Shown here: positions 42,124 to 51,405 of the stretch, piece after piece
Numbering within the stretch: position 1 is the stretch's first letter
How the letters are laid out: the number at the start of each line of letters is the position of its first letter
Assembly (NCBI GenBank): GCA_022827885.1
Contig: JAJEIP010000137.1
Span: 62,001-126,000 of the forward strand
Length of the DNA stretch: 64,000 bases
DNA from: Candidatus Poribacteria bacterium
GTDB lineage: Bacteria; Poribacteria; WGA-4E; WGA-3G
Direction: 5' to 3'
Notes under the pieces: generated by a model
What the model was told of the DNA's origin: nothing
Database searches by the model: none
The model's input: the letters and a program-made list of their open reading frames with translations, nothing else
Program-made: the position numbers and the translations under genes

Positions 42124-43101
42124 CTACCTGCTTTTGGCATACCCTCCTAAGTAGAGTGTATCTTGGTACCGAACGTCCAGATACGGCTTTTTGTCACTCA
42201 GACTCTTACCAATAAGTTCAAGAATCTGAGTTCTATGCTGTTTTAAAAGCAGGGCAGTATGATGAAGCCCGGATTCGAGGGCATCTCCAGCAAGCCATAC
42301 GGGTATCGGCAGCGCATCAATCTGTAGCTTAATTTTTTGGAAATCATTTGCGTCAATAATCCGTATTTGTGCCGCAAGTGCTGGTTCCTGAAGTAGCACG
42401 GTTTTTAAAAGTGTTAATCCTAATTGAACCTCGCTGCTTTGAACGATACTACCAATTTTCGGTGGTTCATTGCTCACTACCAAAAGTATCACCGTTTCTT
42501 CAGGTATCCCTTCAGACCTCCATTGACCTGTTTCTTTATTTACCTCTATATTTTTTAACACATGTCCTGCGCTATCTATCAAAAAAAACGAAATATCACC
42601 ATTGCGTAGCGCACTTACAGTGAAGGGTTGATTTCCGAATGTATGTTCCTTGAGCATGTCCGCTTGCGAAGCGTTACTGACCCCCAAGAGAGCGAAAGGT
42701 TCACGTTCAGTGACTTCGATGGTGAGTACCCGCTTCATTACATGTTTAACGACATGAACTTCTTTAATGTAACTTAAATTTTCCTTTAGATAACGGGCTG
42801 TTTGTTCTTCGGAAGCTGTGACGATATTTTCTAACTTCTCGCCTAATACATCATAGATTTGTACATCAGTATAGTGCATATTTCCTGAAAGTTCAAGTGA
42901 AACGTATTCGGCACTAAAAAAACCGAGCACTATTTTTCCCGCAAACGATAGGGTAACGATAATCGCGATGACGAGAATTATACGCCGCCATACGTATATT
43001 TTGGCGTTTGGATGTTTACCAAGCCGTCGCGCAGGCATAGAAGTCTGCCATGTATATCCATTCCGCTTTTTACCAATTTTTAAATGATTGAATCTGGTCA
43101 T
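42124..43101 (-). CDS. ftsQ: Cell division protein FtsQ/DivIB
   Basis: 325 residues. Basic N-terminus, one membrane helix (ILVIAIIVTLSFAGKIVLGF), then a POTRA domain (YVSLELSGNMHYTDVQIYDV and VVKHVMKRVLTIEVTEREPF) and a beta domain (VWLAGDALESGLHHTALLLK) as in FtsQ. It lies directly between murC and ftsA, with spacing of 88 bp and 76 bp. In many bacteria murB lies between murC and ftsQ; here it is absent. Confidence 0.85.
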   Translation of the reverse strand: MTRFNHLKIGKKRNGYTWQTSMPARRLGKHPNAKIYVWRRIILVIAIIVTLSFAGKIVLGFFSAEYVSLELSGNMHYTDVQIYDVLGEKLENIVTASEEQTARYLKENLSYIKEVHVVKHVMKRVLTIEVTEREPFALLGVSNASQADMLKEHTFGNQPFTVSALRNGDISFFLIDSAGHVLKNIEVNKETGQWRSEGIPEETVILLVVSNEPPKIGSIVQSSEVQLGLTLLKTVLLQEPALAAQIRIIDANDFQKIKLQIDALPIPVWLAGDALESGLHHTALLLKQHRTQILELIGKSLSDKKPYLDVRYQDTLYLGGYAKSR

Positions 43102-43189
43102 TTTTTAATGTATTGGCTTCTGAACGTTATTCCCCTATAAACCTGCCAACCCTACGAGGTCCAAAAATGTAATGGAACGATACCCAGCG

Positions 43190-44554
43190 TTAATCGTTTA
43201 AAAGTCTATTTAAAAATTCGCGTCCTACTTTACTAATGTCCCCGGCTCCGAGTGTAATGACAATATCTTCTGGTTGTGTTATTTTCATCAAGAGGTCCGG
43301 AACTTCATCTGTATCTGGTACATAGAAGACATGACGATGCCCGTGTGATTGTATTGCTTCTGCCAGTTTTTCAGCCGTGACGTTTTCAATAGGTGCCTCA
43401 CCAGCACTATAGATTGAAGTGACAATGAGCACGTCTGCCTGATAAAAAGAGCGAGAGAACTCATCTGCTAAATCTCTGACGCGCTGGTATCGGTGCGGTT
43501 GAAAAACTGCGACGATACGCCGCTTATAACCTTCGCGTGCACCGCTTAATGCGGCTTTCAACTTCGCTGGATTGTGTGCATAATCGTCAACAACGATGAT
43601 GTTATTCGCTTCACCAAGAACTTCAAAGCGGCGATGGACTCCCTGAAATGACTCAAGCCGCTCCCGGATTTGATCGAACGGAATATCAAGTTCAAGTCCA
43701 ACGGCTATCGCTGCCAAAGAGTTAGAAATATTATGGCGCCCTGGCATTTTGAGGTGAATTTCGCCATATAGGTGTCCGTTTTTGCGAACTCGGTAACGGG
43801 AGGTTGGACCTTCTACGGTAATGCCTTCAGCCGTCACATCCGCTCGCGTTTCAAGACCATAAGTAATATAACGCTTTTTAACCCGCGGGATAAACCGCTG
43901 GATGTTCTCAGCATCTAAACAGAGGACTGCGGTCCCGTAGAACGGAACCTTATTGATAAATTTGAGGAAGGTTTCACCAATCTCGTCAACGCTACGGTAA
44001 TAATCCAGATGGTCAGCATCGACTGACGTAACAACAGCGACAGTGGGGTAAAACATCTCAATAGAGCCGTATGCCTCGTCTGCTTCGATCACCATAACGT
44101 CACCTTTGCCACTTCGCGCATGACTGCCATTCATGAATTTCCCACCTACAACGACCGTCGGATCAAGACTGGCAAGGACTGTTGCAGTCATCGCTGTTGT
44201 GGTTGTTTTTCCATGTGTTCCGCTGACGGCAATGCTATAACGCATGCGAGTAATTTCATTTAGCATCTCCGCGCCCCTGACGATTGGGATATTCTGCGTT
44301 TCTGCAGCGAGGAGTTCTGGATTGTCAGGTGGAATCGCCGGAGACATAACGATGACATCGGCACCTTGTATCTGTGAGGCTGCATGCTCATAATGGATGG
44401 TTGCCCCGCGTTCGCGCAAGTGTTCCGTCGTATATGATTTTTGGATATCTGAACCTGTTACGTGGAATCCAAGGTCCAGCAGTATCTCAGTGATGCCACT
44501 TAAGCCAGCGCCACCGATGCCAATGATATGGATGTGTCGTGTTTTTCCAAACAT
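43190..44554 (-). CDS. murC: UDP-N-acetylmuramate--L-alanine ligase
   Basis: 454 residues. N-terminal UDP-binding motif HIIGIGGAGLSGITEIL, the ATP loop AVSGTHGKTTTTAM near residue 108, Mur-ligase VIEADEAYGS and VTSVDADHLDYY, central GRHNISNSLAAIAVGLEL, and C-terminal VVDDYAHNPAKLKAAL. It adds L-Ala to UDP-MurNAc. Its leader (44570..44670) holds a 50-bp repeat and reads CCTTGCGAATAATTAAAAG just before the ATG, a rearranged form of the leader repeat. Confidence 0.96.
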   Translation of the reverse strand: MFGKTRHIHIIGIGGAGLSGITEILLDLGFHVTGSDIQKSYTTEHLRERGATIHYEHAASQIQGADVIVMSPAIPPDNPELLAAETQNIPIVRGAEMLNEITRMRYSIAVSGTHGKTTTTAMTATVLASLDPTVVVGGKFMNGSHARSGKGDVMVIEADEAYGSIEMFYPTVAVVTSVDADHLDYYRSVDEIGETFLKFINKVPFYGTAVLCLDAENIQRFIPRVKKRYITYGLETRADVTAEGITVEGPTSRYRVRKNGHLYGEIHLKMPGRHNISNSLAAIAVGLELDIPFDQIRERLESFQGVHRRFEVLGEANNIIVVDDYAHNPAKLKAALSGAREGYKRRIVAVFQPHRYQRVRDLADEFSRSFYQADVLIVTSIYSAGEAPIENVTAEKLAEAIQSHGHRHVFYVPDTDEVPDLLMKITQPEDIVITLGAGDISKVGREFLNRLLND

Positions 44555-44614
44555 CTTTTAATTATTCGCAAGGCGTTAAACCCAGCGGTTGGGTTCATAA
44601 CGGTTGTTGCTGCG

Positions 44615-44664
44615 GAGTCGCCTGCGTGTTTTTGCTTGGGCGTTTCTGCGTATTGTTGCAGGCT
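44615..44664. repeat. 50-bp dispersed repeat upstream of murC
   Basis: Near-identical (49 of 50 positions, G/A at one site) to 53103..53152 upstream of murF. On minus it reads AGCCTGCAACAATACGCAG.. to GCAGGCGACTC, with GCCTGC and GCAGGC as hairpin arms, the same ends as the long leader repeats. Region 44555..44810 has no gene. Confidence 0.9.
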
Positions 44665-44745
44665 GCCGTCATTTTTTATTCGTATTGGAAGTTAAAAACC
44701 TTTTACAACCTGAAATATGCACATAACTTAGAAGGGAACCACTGC

Positions 44746-44800
44746 GAAATGAAATTATGCCTTAAATGGCATAATTTGTCTTTGCTTTACATTTGGAGCA
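44746..44800 (+). repeat. Second dispersed repeat in the murG-murC spacer
   Basis: Contains CTTAAATGGCATAATTTGTC and then TTTGCTTTACATTTGGAGC. An inverted near-copy lies at 57398..57456 upstream of ftsI. The inner ATTATGCC..GGCATAAT is itself palindromic. Confidence 0.8.
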
Positions 44801-44810
44801 GTGCCCAGAT

Positions 44811-46019
44811 TCAATTAATTGAAAAAATCGACTTGGCAATGGCATCGCTGGCGTCCGGTTTGCCAAGTGCTCGACTTGCGGTTACCATCCGTTCGCGTGT
44901 ATTTCCGTCCAGGGTCATATTCGTTAGGTTTTTCACTAATGTCTCTACTGTGAAAGTGCCTTGTTCAAGGACAACAGCCGCCCCGGCTTCTGCCACGGTG
45001 TGAGCGTTTAAGACTTGGTTGTTTCCGGTTTGCGAAGGTAAGGGTATGAAGATTGCGGGGATACCGCATGCAGTAACCTCGGCAATAGTCATTCCTCCTG
45101 CTCTGCACACCATAACGTCTGCGATGCTATAGATTTCCTCAACAGTATCGAAAAAAGGTTTAACACAGTATAGGAATCCCGAAGCGAGTATCTGATCATA
45201 CAAGTTTTGAACCTTTTCTACTTCCATAGCGCCCGTTTGATGAACTATCTGGATCTGATCGGCATGTTCGACTAAGTGTGGCAACGCGGCTACCATTGTT
45301 TCATTGATCGCATGGGCACCCTGACTTCCACCCATCACAAAGATCGTTTTCCGATCTGGGTGCAACCCGAATTTTCTATAGGTTTCTTCGCACCTCGGGA
45401 ATGCAGCGATTGCTGGACGAATCGGATTTCCTGTTATCTCTATACGTGTGGTTTGTCGAAACGCATTACTCACGCGAACTGATTCCATAGCAAGGTAGGC
45501 GACATCTGCCCATCGTGCCAATATACCGTTTGTTAAGCCGACAGAAGCATTCTGTTCTTGGATAGCAATCGGAATCTGGCACAGAAGACCCGCTAACAGA
45601 ACCGGACCTGAAACATATCCGCCCGTTCCTATAACGATGTCTGGTTTCAACGCCTTCATATATCGCAATGACTGAATAAGTCCATGAAACGTCTTCCAAA
45701 GAGTTGGCAGCCACTGTAAAGTAAGCCGACGCGGAAACCCTGCAGCCGAAATAGGCAAGAAACGGAAGCCGTGTTGTGGGATAAGCGTTGCTTCCAACTT
45801 GTCCGAACCCCCAATGAACGCGATGTCTACGGTGGCATCCAAGCGTTGGAGTGCCTGAGCAATACCGATAGCCGGATAGATGTGCCCACCTGTCCCGCCC
45901 CCCGCGATAACGATTTTTTTCTGGGTCACATGCCGTTGCGGTGCCAATAAACTGCGGTCCTCGGTTTCTGATATTTTTAATTTTTCTTGCGATTCGATGA
46001 GATGTGTCTGGGATTTCAT
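44811..46019 (-). CDS. murG: Lipid II synthase MurG (UDP-GlcNAc transferase)
   Basis: 402 residues as drawn. The GT-B N-domain begins KKIVIAGGGTGGHIYPAIGI at residue 33, with QEQNASVGLTNGILARWADV and MGGSQGAHAIN. The UDP-sugar region VMVCRAGGMTIAEVTACGIP is intact. The 30 residues before KKIVIA are unusual for MurG; DNA encoding ESQEKLKIS matches the CGCAAGAAAAATTAAAAAT leader repeat in degenerate form. The true start may be the GTG at 45929 (VTQKKIVIAGG), giving 372 residues. It transfers GlcNAc to lipid I at the inner membrane face. Confidence 0.93.
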   Translation of the reverse strand: MKSQTHLIESQEKLKISETEDRSLLAPQRHVTQKKIVIAGGGTGGHIYPAIGIAQALQRLDATVDIAFIGGSDKLEATLIPQHGFRFLPISAAGFPRRLTLQWLPTLWKTFHGLIQSLRYMKALKPDIVIGTGGYVSGPVLLAGLLCQIPIAIQEQNASVGLTNGILARWADVAYLAMESVRVSNAFRQTTRIEITGNPIRPAIAAFPRCEETYRKFGLHPDRKTIFVMGGSQGAHAINETMVAALPHLVEHADQIQIVHQTGAMEVEKVQNLYDQILASGFLYCVKPFFDTVEEIYSIADVMVCRAGGMTIAEVTACGIPAIFIPLPSQTGNNQVLNAHTVAEAGAAVVLEQGTFTVETLVKNLTNMTLDGNTRERMVTASRALGKPDASDAIAKSIFSIN

Positions 46020-46067
46020 GGTCTATTTCGTAGATACGCCTTCCACTTGGTGTTTTGGATCTCGATT

Positions 46068-47333
46068 TTATTCATCTGTGTTTTGAATGTTGCTACGTGA
46101 TATATTCAACAGGATCCCAACGCTTACCAGACTCAGAACAATTGATGAACCCCCGTAACTGATAAATGGCAATGTGATCCCTTTTGTCGGCAGCAAGCCC
46201 GTCACAACACCAATGTTAATGAATGCTTGTAGCCCGATGAGTGTCGTAATTCCGACGGCAAGCAAAGAAGCAAAGAGGTCGCTCGCATGTCGGGCAATGT
46301 GGAGGCCTCGCCATACAAAAAGCATAAAAATAAAAGTCACAGTCACGGCACCGATAAATCCGAATTCCTCACCTAACACTGCGAAAATAAAATCTGTGTG
46401 TGGATACGGCAGACGCGATATTTTCTGAAGGCTGCTATCGATGCCTAAACCGAGAAGTCCACCACTTTCGAGGGCGTCGAGTGAGCGTGTTAACTGGTAG
46501 TTCGTTGCATCAGGAGATTTCAACATTGCCAAGTAATCCATGAGTCGTTTGAGTTTATAGGAATCCCGGATTATCAGTAAACTGACAAGCCCGCTGCCTA
46601 CCCCGCCAAGTGCCACCACATGCCAAATACGCATACCGCCGACAAATAGCACGGTGCATACTGTTACGACTAATAGGGCCGCCGACCCGAAATCCGGTTG
46701 GATGTATACGAGACCAAAAGCAGCACCTACAATTAAGATATTCGGAAGTACGCCGTTGAAAAAACTCTTGACACGTTCTGGGTTGCGACTGATGAAGTTT
46801 GCCACATGTATCACCAACGCTATTTTTGCAAATTCCACAGGCTGAAAATTGATAGGCAATCCTATGTTGATCCAGCGTTTAAATCTACCGCCTTCTGCGC
46901 CTTGCACGCTTGTTCCTAAACCTGGGACGAAAACCAATAATAATCCAATAAAGGAGAGTATCAAAAAAAGATTTGCGAACTTCGCATAAAATCGGTAGGG
47001 TAGATGGGAACTAAAGAACATCCCCACTAAACCGATCCCACAAGCGATAATGTGTATCTGTAGATAGCGGTAACTATACCCGCCATAGTGTCTTGAGGAG
47101 AGAAGATGGCTTGCACTGTATACCATCAGAATGCCTATCGCAATCAGACAAAGCGTAAGCGCGATCAACCCTCTATCCATTCGTCCCGATCTTGGTGGCG
47201 GGGGTGCTTCTATCTGTTTCTGCTGTTCCTCTACGACGGAATAGACGCGCGTGTTTGTCCATTTGAACCCAGATTTTGGTTTGGATTTACGATTCTTATT
47301 GCTACGGGTAGAGTTTTGATAATTGCGTCCCAT
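46068..47333 (-). CDS. ftsW: Lipid II polymerase/flippase-family SEDS protein FtsW
   Basis: 421 residues. A basic, low-complexity N-terminal extension of about 50 residues is followed by ten membrane helices (LIALTLCLIAIGILMVYSAS, LVSLLIIRD..., FAVLGEEFGFIGAVTVTFIF). The SEDS motif region PVEFAKIALVIHVANF and the late DFIFAVLGEEFGFIG/GLLPTKGITLPFISYGGSS match FtsW/RodA. It polymerises glycan with FtsI at the septum. Located between murD and murG as in most bacteria. Confidence 0.93.
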   Translation of the reverse strand: MGRNYQNSTRSNKNRKSKPKSGFKWTNTRVYSVVEEQQKQIEAPPPPRSGRMDRGLIALTLCLIAIGILMVYSASHLLSSRHYGGYSYRYLQIHIIACGIGLVGMFFSSHLPYRFYAKFANLFLILSFIGLLLVFVPGLGTSVQGAEGGRFKRWINIGLPINFQPVEFAKIALVIHVANFISRNPERVKSFFNGVLPNILIVGAAFGLVYIQPDFGSAALLVVTVCTVLFVGGMRIWHVVALGGVGSGLVSLLIIRDSYKLKRLMDYLAMLKSPDATNYQLTRSLDALESGGLLGLGIDSSLQKISRLPYPHTDFIFAVLGEEFGFIGAVTVTFIFMLFVWRGLHIARHASDLFASLLAVGITTLIGLQAFINIGVVTGLLPTKGITLPFISYGGSSIVLSLVSVGILLNISRSNIQNTDE

Positions 47334-47383
47334 TTTTTTTTACTGTTATAACAGCCCCGGCGTGTACCGATACTGCCTTCGGG

Positions 47384-48817
47384 TTAAAGGGCATCAACTG
47401 CTTCTTTAAAGTCAGTGCCTCTTGCTTTATAATCGGAATACATGTCAAAACTTGCATTTGCCGGAGACAACAGCACGACATCGCCCGGCACCGCGTGTTT
47501 ATGTGCCATCTGCACAGCCTCTGTCATTGTTTTCGCTTTCATTATTTTCGTTGTATTGGCGAGGGTCTTTTCAATCTGTTGGGTGTACTCGCCAAGCATT
47601 ACTGCGCCTTTAACCCGGGTTTGAACGATTTCACGCAGCGGTGTGTAATCGTTCCCCTTGTCGTATCCTCCCATTATGAGTAGAACTTGCGTGTCTGCTA
47701 ATGATTCAAGGGCTGCTTTGACGGCTGCTACGTTTGTTGCTTTTGAGTCATTTATAAATCGAACACCTTTTAAGGTCCGCACCATCTCAAAAGCATGGGA
47801 TAAGGCAGGATGTGATCGATCAAAGCATTGAAGTGCTTCTCGAATTTCTGCCCCTGTTACACCAAATATCCGCCCGACAGCGATGGCAGCGAGGACGTTC
47901 TGGACGTTGTGCGCCCCTGGGAGTGGAATGTCCGCGATGTTACATATTTTCTCGCGTATGCCATGCTGCTGCACGAAAAGTTCCGAACCCGCTCTAAATG
48001 TTCCTAAGAACGTCGGATTTTCGGGGACACCTTTGTCGGTAAAATAGATGGCTTTCGCTGATGTTGATGCTGCGAAATCCTTGACAGATGCCTCTGAATC
48101 ATTGAGGATTATCCAATCTTCACTTGTTTGATTTTCAGAGATTTTCTGTTTTGCGGCGCGATAGGCGGACATTGTTCCGTGTCTGTCTAAGTGGTCGCGG
48201 GACAGGTTAAGCACGACGCTAACCTTTGGATGAAATGTCACGGTGCTCTCCAACTGAAAACTGCTTGCTTCAACAACGACTATATCTCGACTTGTCAGGT
48301 TTTGAACTTCCGCGGCTAACGGGACACCGATGTTGCCCGCAACGCAAACATTTCGGAATCTACCACCCGCTTTTAGGATGGCAGCCGTGAGGAGTGTCGT
48401 TGTTGATTTACCTTTCGTGCCTGTGATGGCGACGATTGTTGCCGGACATACACTCGCAGCGACTTCCAATTCTGCAAGGATTGGAAGGTTTCTCAATCGC
48501 GCATCGCACAGGATCGGAATGTCAAGCGGCACCCCCGGAGAAACTACGATAAGGGCTGCATCTGTAATGCATTCCAAAGGGTGCCCACCGAAATATGTTT
48601 GATACGGATTACAGGTGTTTGAAAGTCTGCCGTTAGCGGTCTGTGATTTGCTGGGTTCAGGTGGCGCAGTGAGCGCAGCAATTTCTGCTGATAACGCTTC
48701 ACGCGCGCGTGTATCTGTAACCGTAACAACTGCACCCTGTGAATAGAGTAATTTCGCTGCAGCGATCCCGCTCCGATTCAAACCAAAAACTGTGACGTGC
48801 TTTCCATGTAATTGCAT
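47384..48817 (-). CDS. murD: UDP-N-acetylmuramoyl-L-alanine--D-glutamate ligase
   Basis: 477 residues, longer than the usual 440-450 because of an insertion near residues 50-75 (TAPPEPSKSQTANGRLSNTC). VFGLNRSGIAAAKLLYSQGA is the N-terminal motif, VAITGTKGKSTTTLLTAAIL the ATP loop, SFQLESTVTFHPKVSVVLNL follows, DHLDRHGTMSAY the Mur-ligase His, and RFINDSKATNVAAVKAALES the C-terminal motif. It adds D-Glu. Cytoplasmic. Confidence 0.95.
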   Translation of the reverse strand: MQLHGKHVTVFGLNRSGIAAAKLLYSQGAVVTVTDTRAREALSAEIAALTAPPEPSKSQTANGRLSNTCNPYQTYFGGHPLECITDAALIVVSPGVPLDIPILCDARLRNLPILAELEVAASVCPATIVAITGTKGKSTTTLLTAAILKAGGRFRNVCVAGNIGVPLAAEVQNLTSRDIVVVEASSFQLESTVTFHPKVSVVLNLSRDHLDRHGTMSAYRAAKQKISENQTSEDWIILNDSEASVKDFAASTSAKAIYFTDKGVPENPTFLGTFRAGSELFVQQHGIREKICNIADIPLPGAHNVQNVLAAIAVGRIFGVTGAEIREALQCFDRSHPALSHAFEMVRTLKGVRFINDSKATNVAAVKAALESLADTQVLLIMGGYDKGNDYTPLREIVQTRVKGAVMLGEYTQQIEKTLANTTKIMKAKTMTEAVQMAHKHAVPGDVVLLSPANASFDMYSDYKARGTDFKEAVDAL

Positions 48818-48827
48818 TTTTTTCTGG

Positions 48828-48897
48828 GTTATCGGTATTCAGTTACAAGTGGGTTTGGTTAAATCATATCCGTCTTTAAACTGATAACTGACAACCA
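48828..48897. repeat. MITE-like spacer element between mraY and murD
   Basis: The 83-bp spacer is bounded by inverted ends: GGTTATCGGTATTCAGTT (48828..48845) and AACTGATAACTGACAACC (48880..48897). The same ends, in longer tandem form, bound the ddl-mraY spacer at 50010..50105, and a partial copy lies at 37361..37380. Confidence 0.7.
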
Positions 48898-48900
48898 AAA

Positions 48901-50004
48901 TTACCGAAGTTTCAGTGTACTTAAGGCGATTAAGACCAAAATAAGCCCGACAATCCAAAATCGGATGACAACTTTGGACTCTTTCCACCCTGAGAGCAGA
49001 AAGTGATAGTGGATAGGAGACATCTTGAACACACGTTTACCAAATGTACGGAATGACCAGACTTGGATAATAACCGATAAGACTTCAGCGACGAAAATAG
49101 CACCGACTATCACGAGTAGAAATTCTTGCTTTATAAGCACTGCCACCGTTCCAAGTGTAGCACCGAGTGCCAGCGATCCGGTATCTCCCATAAAGACTTG
49201 GGCAGGATGTCCATTATACCATAAAAATCCCAAACCTGCCCCGACTAACGCTGCACAGAAAACAGTAGCAACTTCTCCGCCTACTGGTAGATGAAAGATG
49301 TTCAAATACGCTGCGATCTCACTGTGGCTCGTCATGTACCCGACTATGCCTAAGGTCCCCGCAACAAATAGGGTACATCCAATTGCTAATCCATCCATGC
49401 CATCTGTGAGATTGACGGCGTTAGAGGCGCCAACGATGACAAACGTTGCGAACGGGATAAACAGGATCCCTAAGTTTGGGTGAACATCTTTGAAAAAAGG
49501 GAGTGCCAGCGATGTTCGTGTTGTTATATCTCCCGTATGCGCGGGACCCCACTGGTAAAGGTAAACAGCAATCACTAAGGCGCCTACTGTTTGAAGTCCA
49601 ATCTTATGCCACCCTCGAAGTCCTAAGGATTGTTGTTTTACCAATTTGCTGTAATCATCTAAGAATCCAAGTCCACCGAACCAGAGAGTTGTTAGAATCA
49701 GCAAATAGATATAGGGTTGATCCAAACGCGACCAGAACACTACCGATATCAGCACAGAAACGATAATAAGCACGCCTCCCATTGTTGGGGTACCTGCTTT
49801 GCTCTGGTAGTCTTTGGGTCCCTCTTCGCGTATGTGTTCGCCGATCCGCAGTTGTTTGAGCCGATTTATCATGAACGGTCCCAAAACAAGCGCGATAATC
49901 AGCGATGTTGCCGTTGCATAAATTGCTCGGATACTGATATAGCGAAAAATGTTGAATGGCGAAAAGACTTCAACGAGATTCTCATATAGCAGATGGTAAA
50001 ACAT
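48901..50004 (-). CDS. mraY: Phospho-N-acetylmuramoyl-pentapeptide transferase
   Basis: 367 residues, ten predicted membrane helices. Catalytic motifs: GPKDYQSKAGTPTMGGVLII, the DDxxK-type FLDDYSKL, NAVNLTDGMDGLAIG, and GHPAQVFMGDTGSLALGATL; a C-terminal HYHFLLSGWKESKVVIRFWI as in MraY. It makes lipid I from UDP-MurNAc-pentapeptide and undecaprenyl phosphate. Both spacers beside it are repeat elements. Confidence 0.97.
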   Translation of the reverse strand: MFYHLLYENLVEVFSPFNIFRYISIRAIYATATSLIIALVLGPFMINRLKQLRIGEHIREEGPKDYQSKAGTPTMGGVLIIVSVLISVVFWSRLDQPYIYLLILTTLWFGGLGFLDDYSKLVKQQSLGLRGWHKIGLQTVGALVIAVYLYQWGPAHTGDITTRTSLALPFFKDVHPNLGILFIPFATFVIVGASNAVNLTDGMDGLAIGCTLFVAGTLGIVGYMTSHSEIAAYLNIFHLPVGGEVATVFCAALVGAGLGFLWYNGHPAQVFMGDTGSLALGATLGTVAVLIKQEFLLVIVGAIFVAEVLSVIIQVWSFRTFGKRVFKMSPIHYHFLLSGWKESKVVIRFWIVGLILVLIALSTLKLR

Positions 50005-50009
50005 TTTTA

Positions 50010-50105
50010 GTCGTCAGTCGTCAGTTGTCAGTTATCGGTTAAGAGCAGTTTATGGTATTCAAAACTATTGCAGCTGCCACGCTTTCTCCTGACAACCGAT
50101 AACCA
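50010..50105. repeat. MITE-like spacer element with tandem heptamers between ddl and mraY
   Basis: The left part is heptamers (TCGTCAG TCGTCAG) continuing TTGTCAG TTATCGG TTA; the right end is CCTGACAACCGATAACC (50088..50104), its inverted counterpart. The middle has no gene. Confidence 0.7.
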
Positions 50106-50107
50106 TT

Positions 50108-51334
50108 TTACAGCGTGCCTCCTAACTTGTCACCTTTCTTCAATTTGGCAAAGCTCGCCCCTGCTTGGCTTAGGAGGTTCGTCGTATATGTATAGGTTAA
50201 CGCATTTTTCTCTGCGTGTACCGTTAGTGCTAAATCGATGAGATCTGATACGAGTTGCGGAAACGCAATGCCTTGATGCGTCCACAAGTAGTAACTATAT
50301 GATCCCGGAATGGTGTTGATTTCATTCACGTAAACGTTCTCGTTTGCATCTATGAGAAAATCGATACGTGCGACACCCGCGCAATCTAAAACCTGAAAGG
50401 TCTGTATTGCCAGATTTTGTATATGTAACGTCAATTTTTCTGAAATGGGTGCAGGAATTTTTCTGTCTGCACCTGCCATTCCTGAAGATTCACCATTTTG
50501 ATGGATGTATTTGTCGTCAAAACTGAGAAAGTTGGTTCCCTGTGTCACAGGCTGCTCGCAAACAGACGGGGTTGGGTCATCTGTGCCCATTACAGCACAG
50601 TTGATTTCGAGTGGATTCTCGACCGCTTTCTCGACGAGAATCCTGCGCGAATAATGCCCCGCAACTTCCGCAGCAGCGCAAAGTTCATCTCGATTTTTAA
50701 CATGGCTGACCCCAATACTTGAGCCGCTCATCGCAGGTTTCACAAACAGTGGATAAGACAGTGATGTTTCTACCCTTTTGATGAGTTCGCCACGGCGCGT
50801 TTCCCAATCATGATGGGTCCAACATAAATACGGGAGTATTGGCAGCCCGTTTTCGCTGAGAATCGCCTTCATCATGATTTTATCCATACCGACAGCAGCA
50901 CCGACAACTCGCGCGCCAACGTAAGGCAGATTCATCAGTTCAAGTAGACCTTGAAGCGTTCCATCTTCGCCGTGCATACCGTGTATTGATGGAAACACGA
51001 CATCTACCGGAAGGACCGTTCTTTTCTGAATGTTTTGACCGAGCCAATGTTTTGCGGTAACAACAAATTGCGGGTTCGGATGAAATTCAACGCTGACTTT
51101 GTCGAAGTCGGTTGGATGTGGCAGATTTCCATCGGTAAAGGTGGACAAATCGCGAAGGGCATCCCCGGTTAACCACTCGCCATTTTTTGTGACATAAATC
51201 GGGATAACGTGATGCCCGCCCGATTCACCACTGAGGTCTTGTAGGGCAAGGCAAACCTGATGGGCGGTTACGATTGAGACTTCATGTTCAGGTGTGCATC
51301 CGCCAAATATAACGGCTACATTGTATTTTGACAT
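50108..51334 (-). CDS. ddl: D-alanine--D-alanine ligase
   Basis: 408 residues. N-terminal VAVIFGGCTPEHEVSIVTA, the ATP-grasp segments (SIHGMHGEDGTLQGLLEL, FVKPAMSGSSIGVSHV) and INEINTIPGSYSYYLW with the metal-binding Asn/Glu. It is longer than E. coli Ddl and ends in a helical tail of about 40 residues. The position between murF and mraY is unusual; ddl more often lies after murB near ftsQ. AAGGAAAAATTAA directly before the ATG comes from a dispersed repeat end. Confidence 0.92.
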   Translation of the reverse strand: MSKYNVAVIFGGCTPEHEVSIVTAHQVCLALQDLSGESGGHHVIPIYVTKNGEWLTGDALRDLSTFTDGNLPHPTDFDKVSVEFHPNPQFVVTAKHWLGQNIQKRTVLPVDVVFPSIHGMHGEDGTLQGLLELMNLPYVGARVVGAAVGMDKIMMKAILSENGLPILPYLCWTHHDWETRRGELIKRVETSLSYPLFVKPAMSGSSIGVSHVKNRDELCAAAEVAGHYSRRILVEKAVENPLEINCAVMGTDDPTPSVCEQPVTQGTNFLSFDDKYIHQNGESSGMAGADRKIPAPISEKLTLHIQNLAIQTFQVLDCAGVARIDFLIDANENVYVNEINTIPGSYSYYLWTHQGIAFPQLVSDLIDLALTVHAEKNALTYTYTTNLLSQAGASFAKLKKGDKLGGTL

Positions 51335-51356
51335 TTAATTTTTCCTTGCGGTTCGG
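51335..51356 (-). repeat. Dispersed leader repeat end upstream of ddl
   Basis: Read on minus, CGAACCGCAAGGAAAAATTA then A and ATG. AAGGA is the ddl Shine-Dalgarno. CTGACCGAACCGC matches the copy at 32753. Confidence 0.8.
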
Positions 51357-51405
51357 TCAGGGGCATCTGAACTTTCGGCGTTCCTTTCCGTTTATTAAAA
51401 AACTG

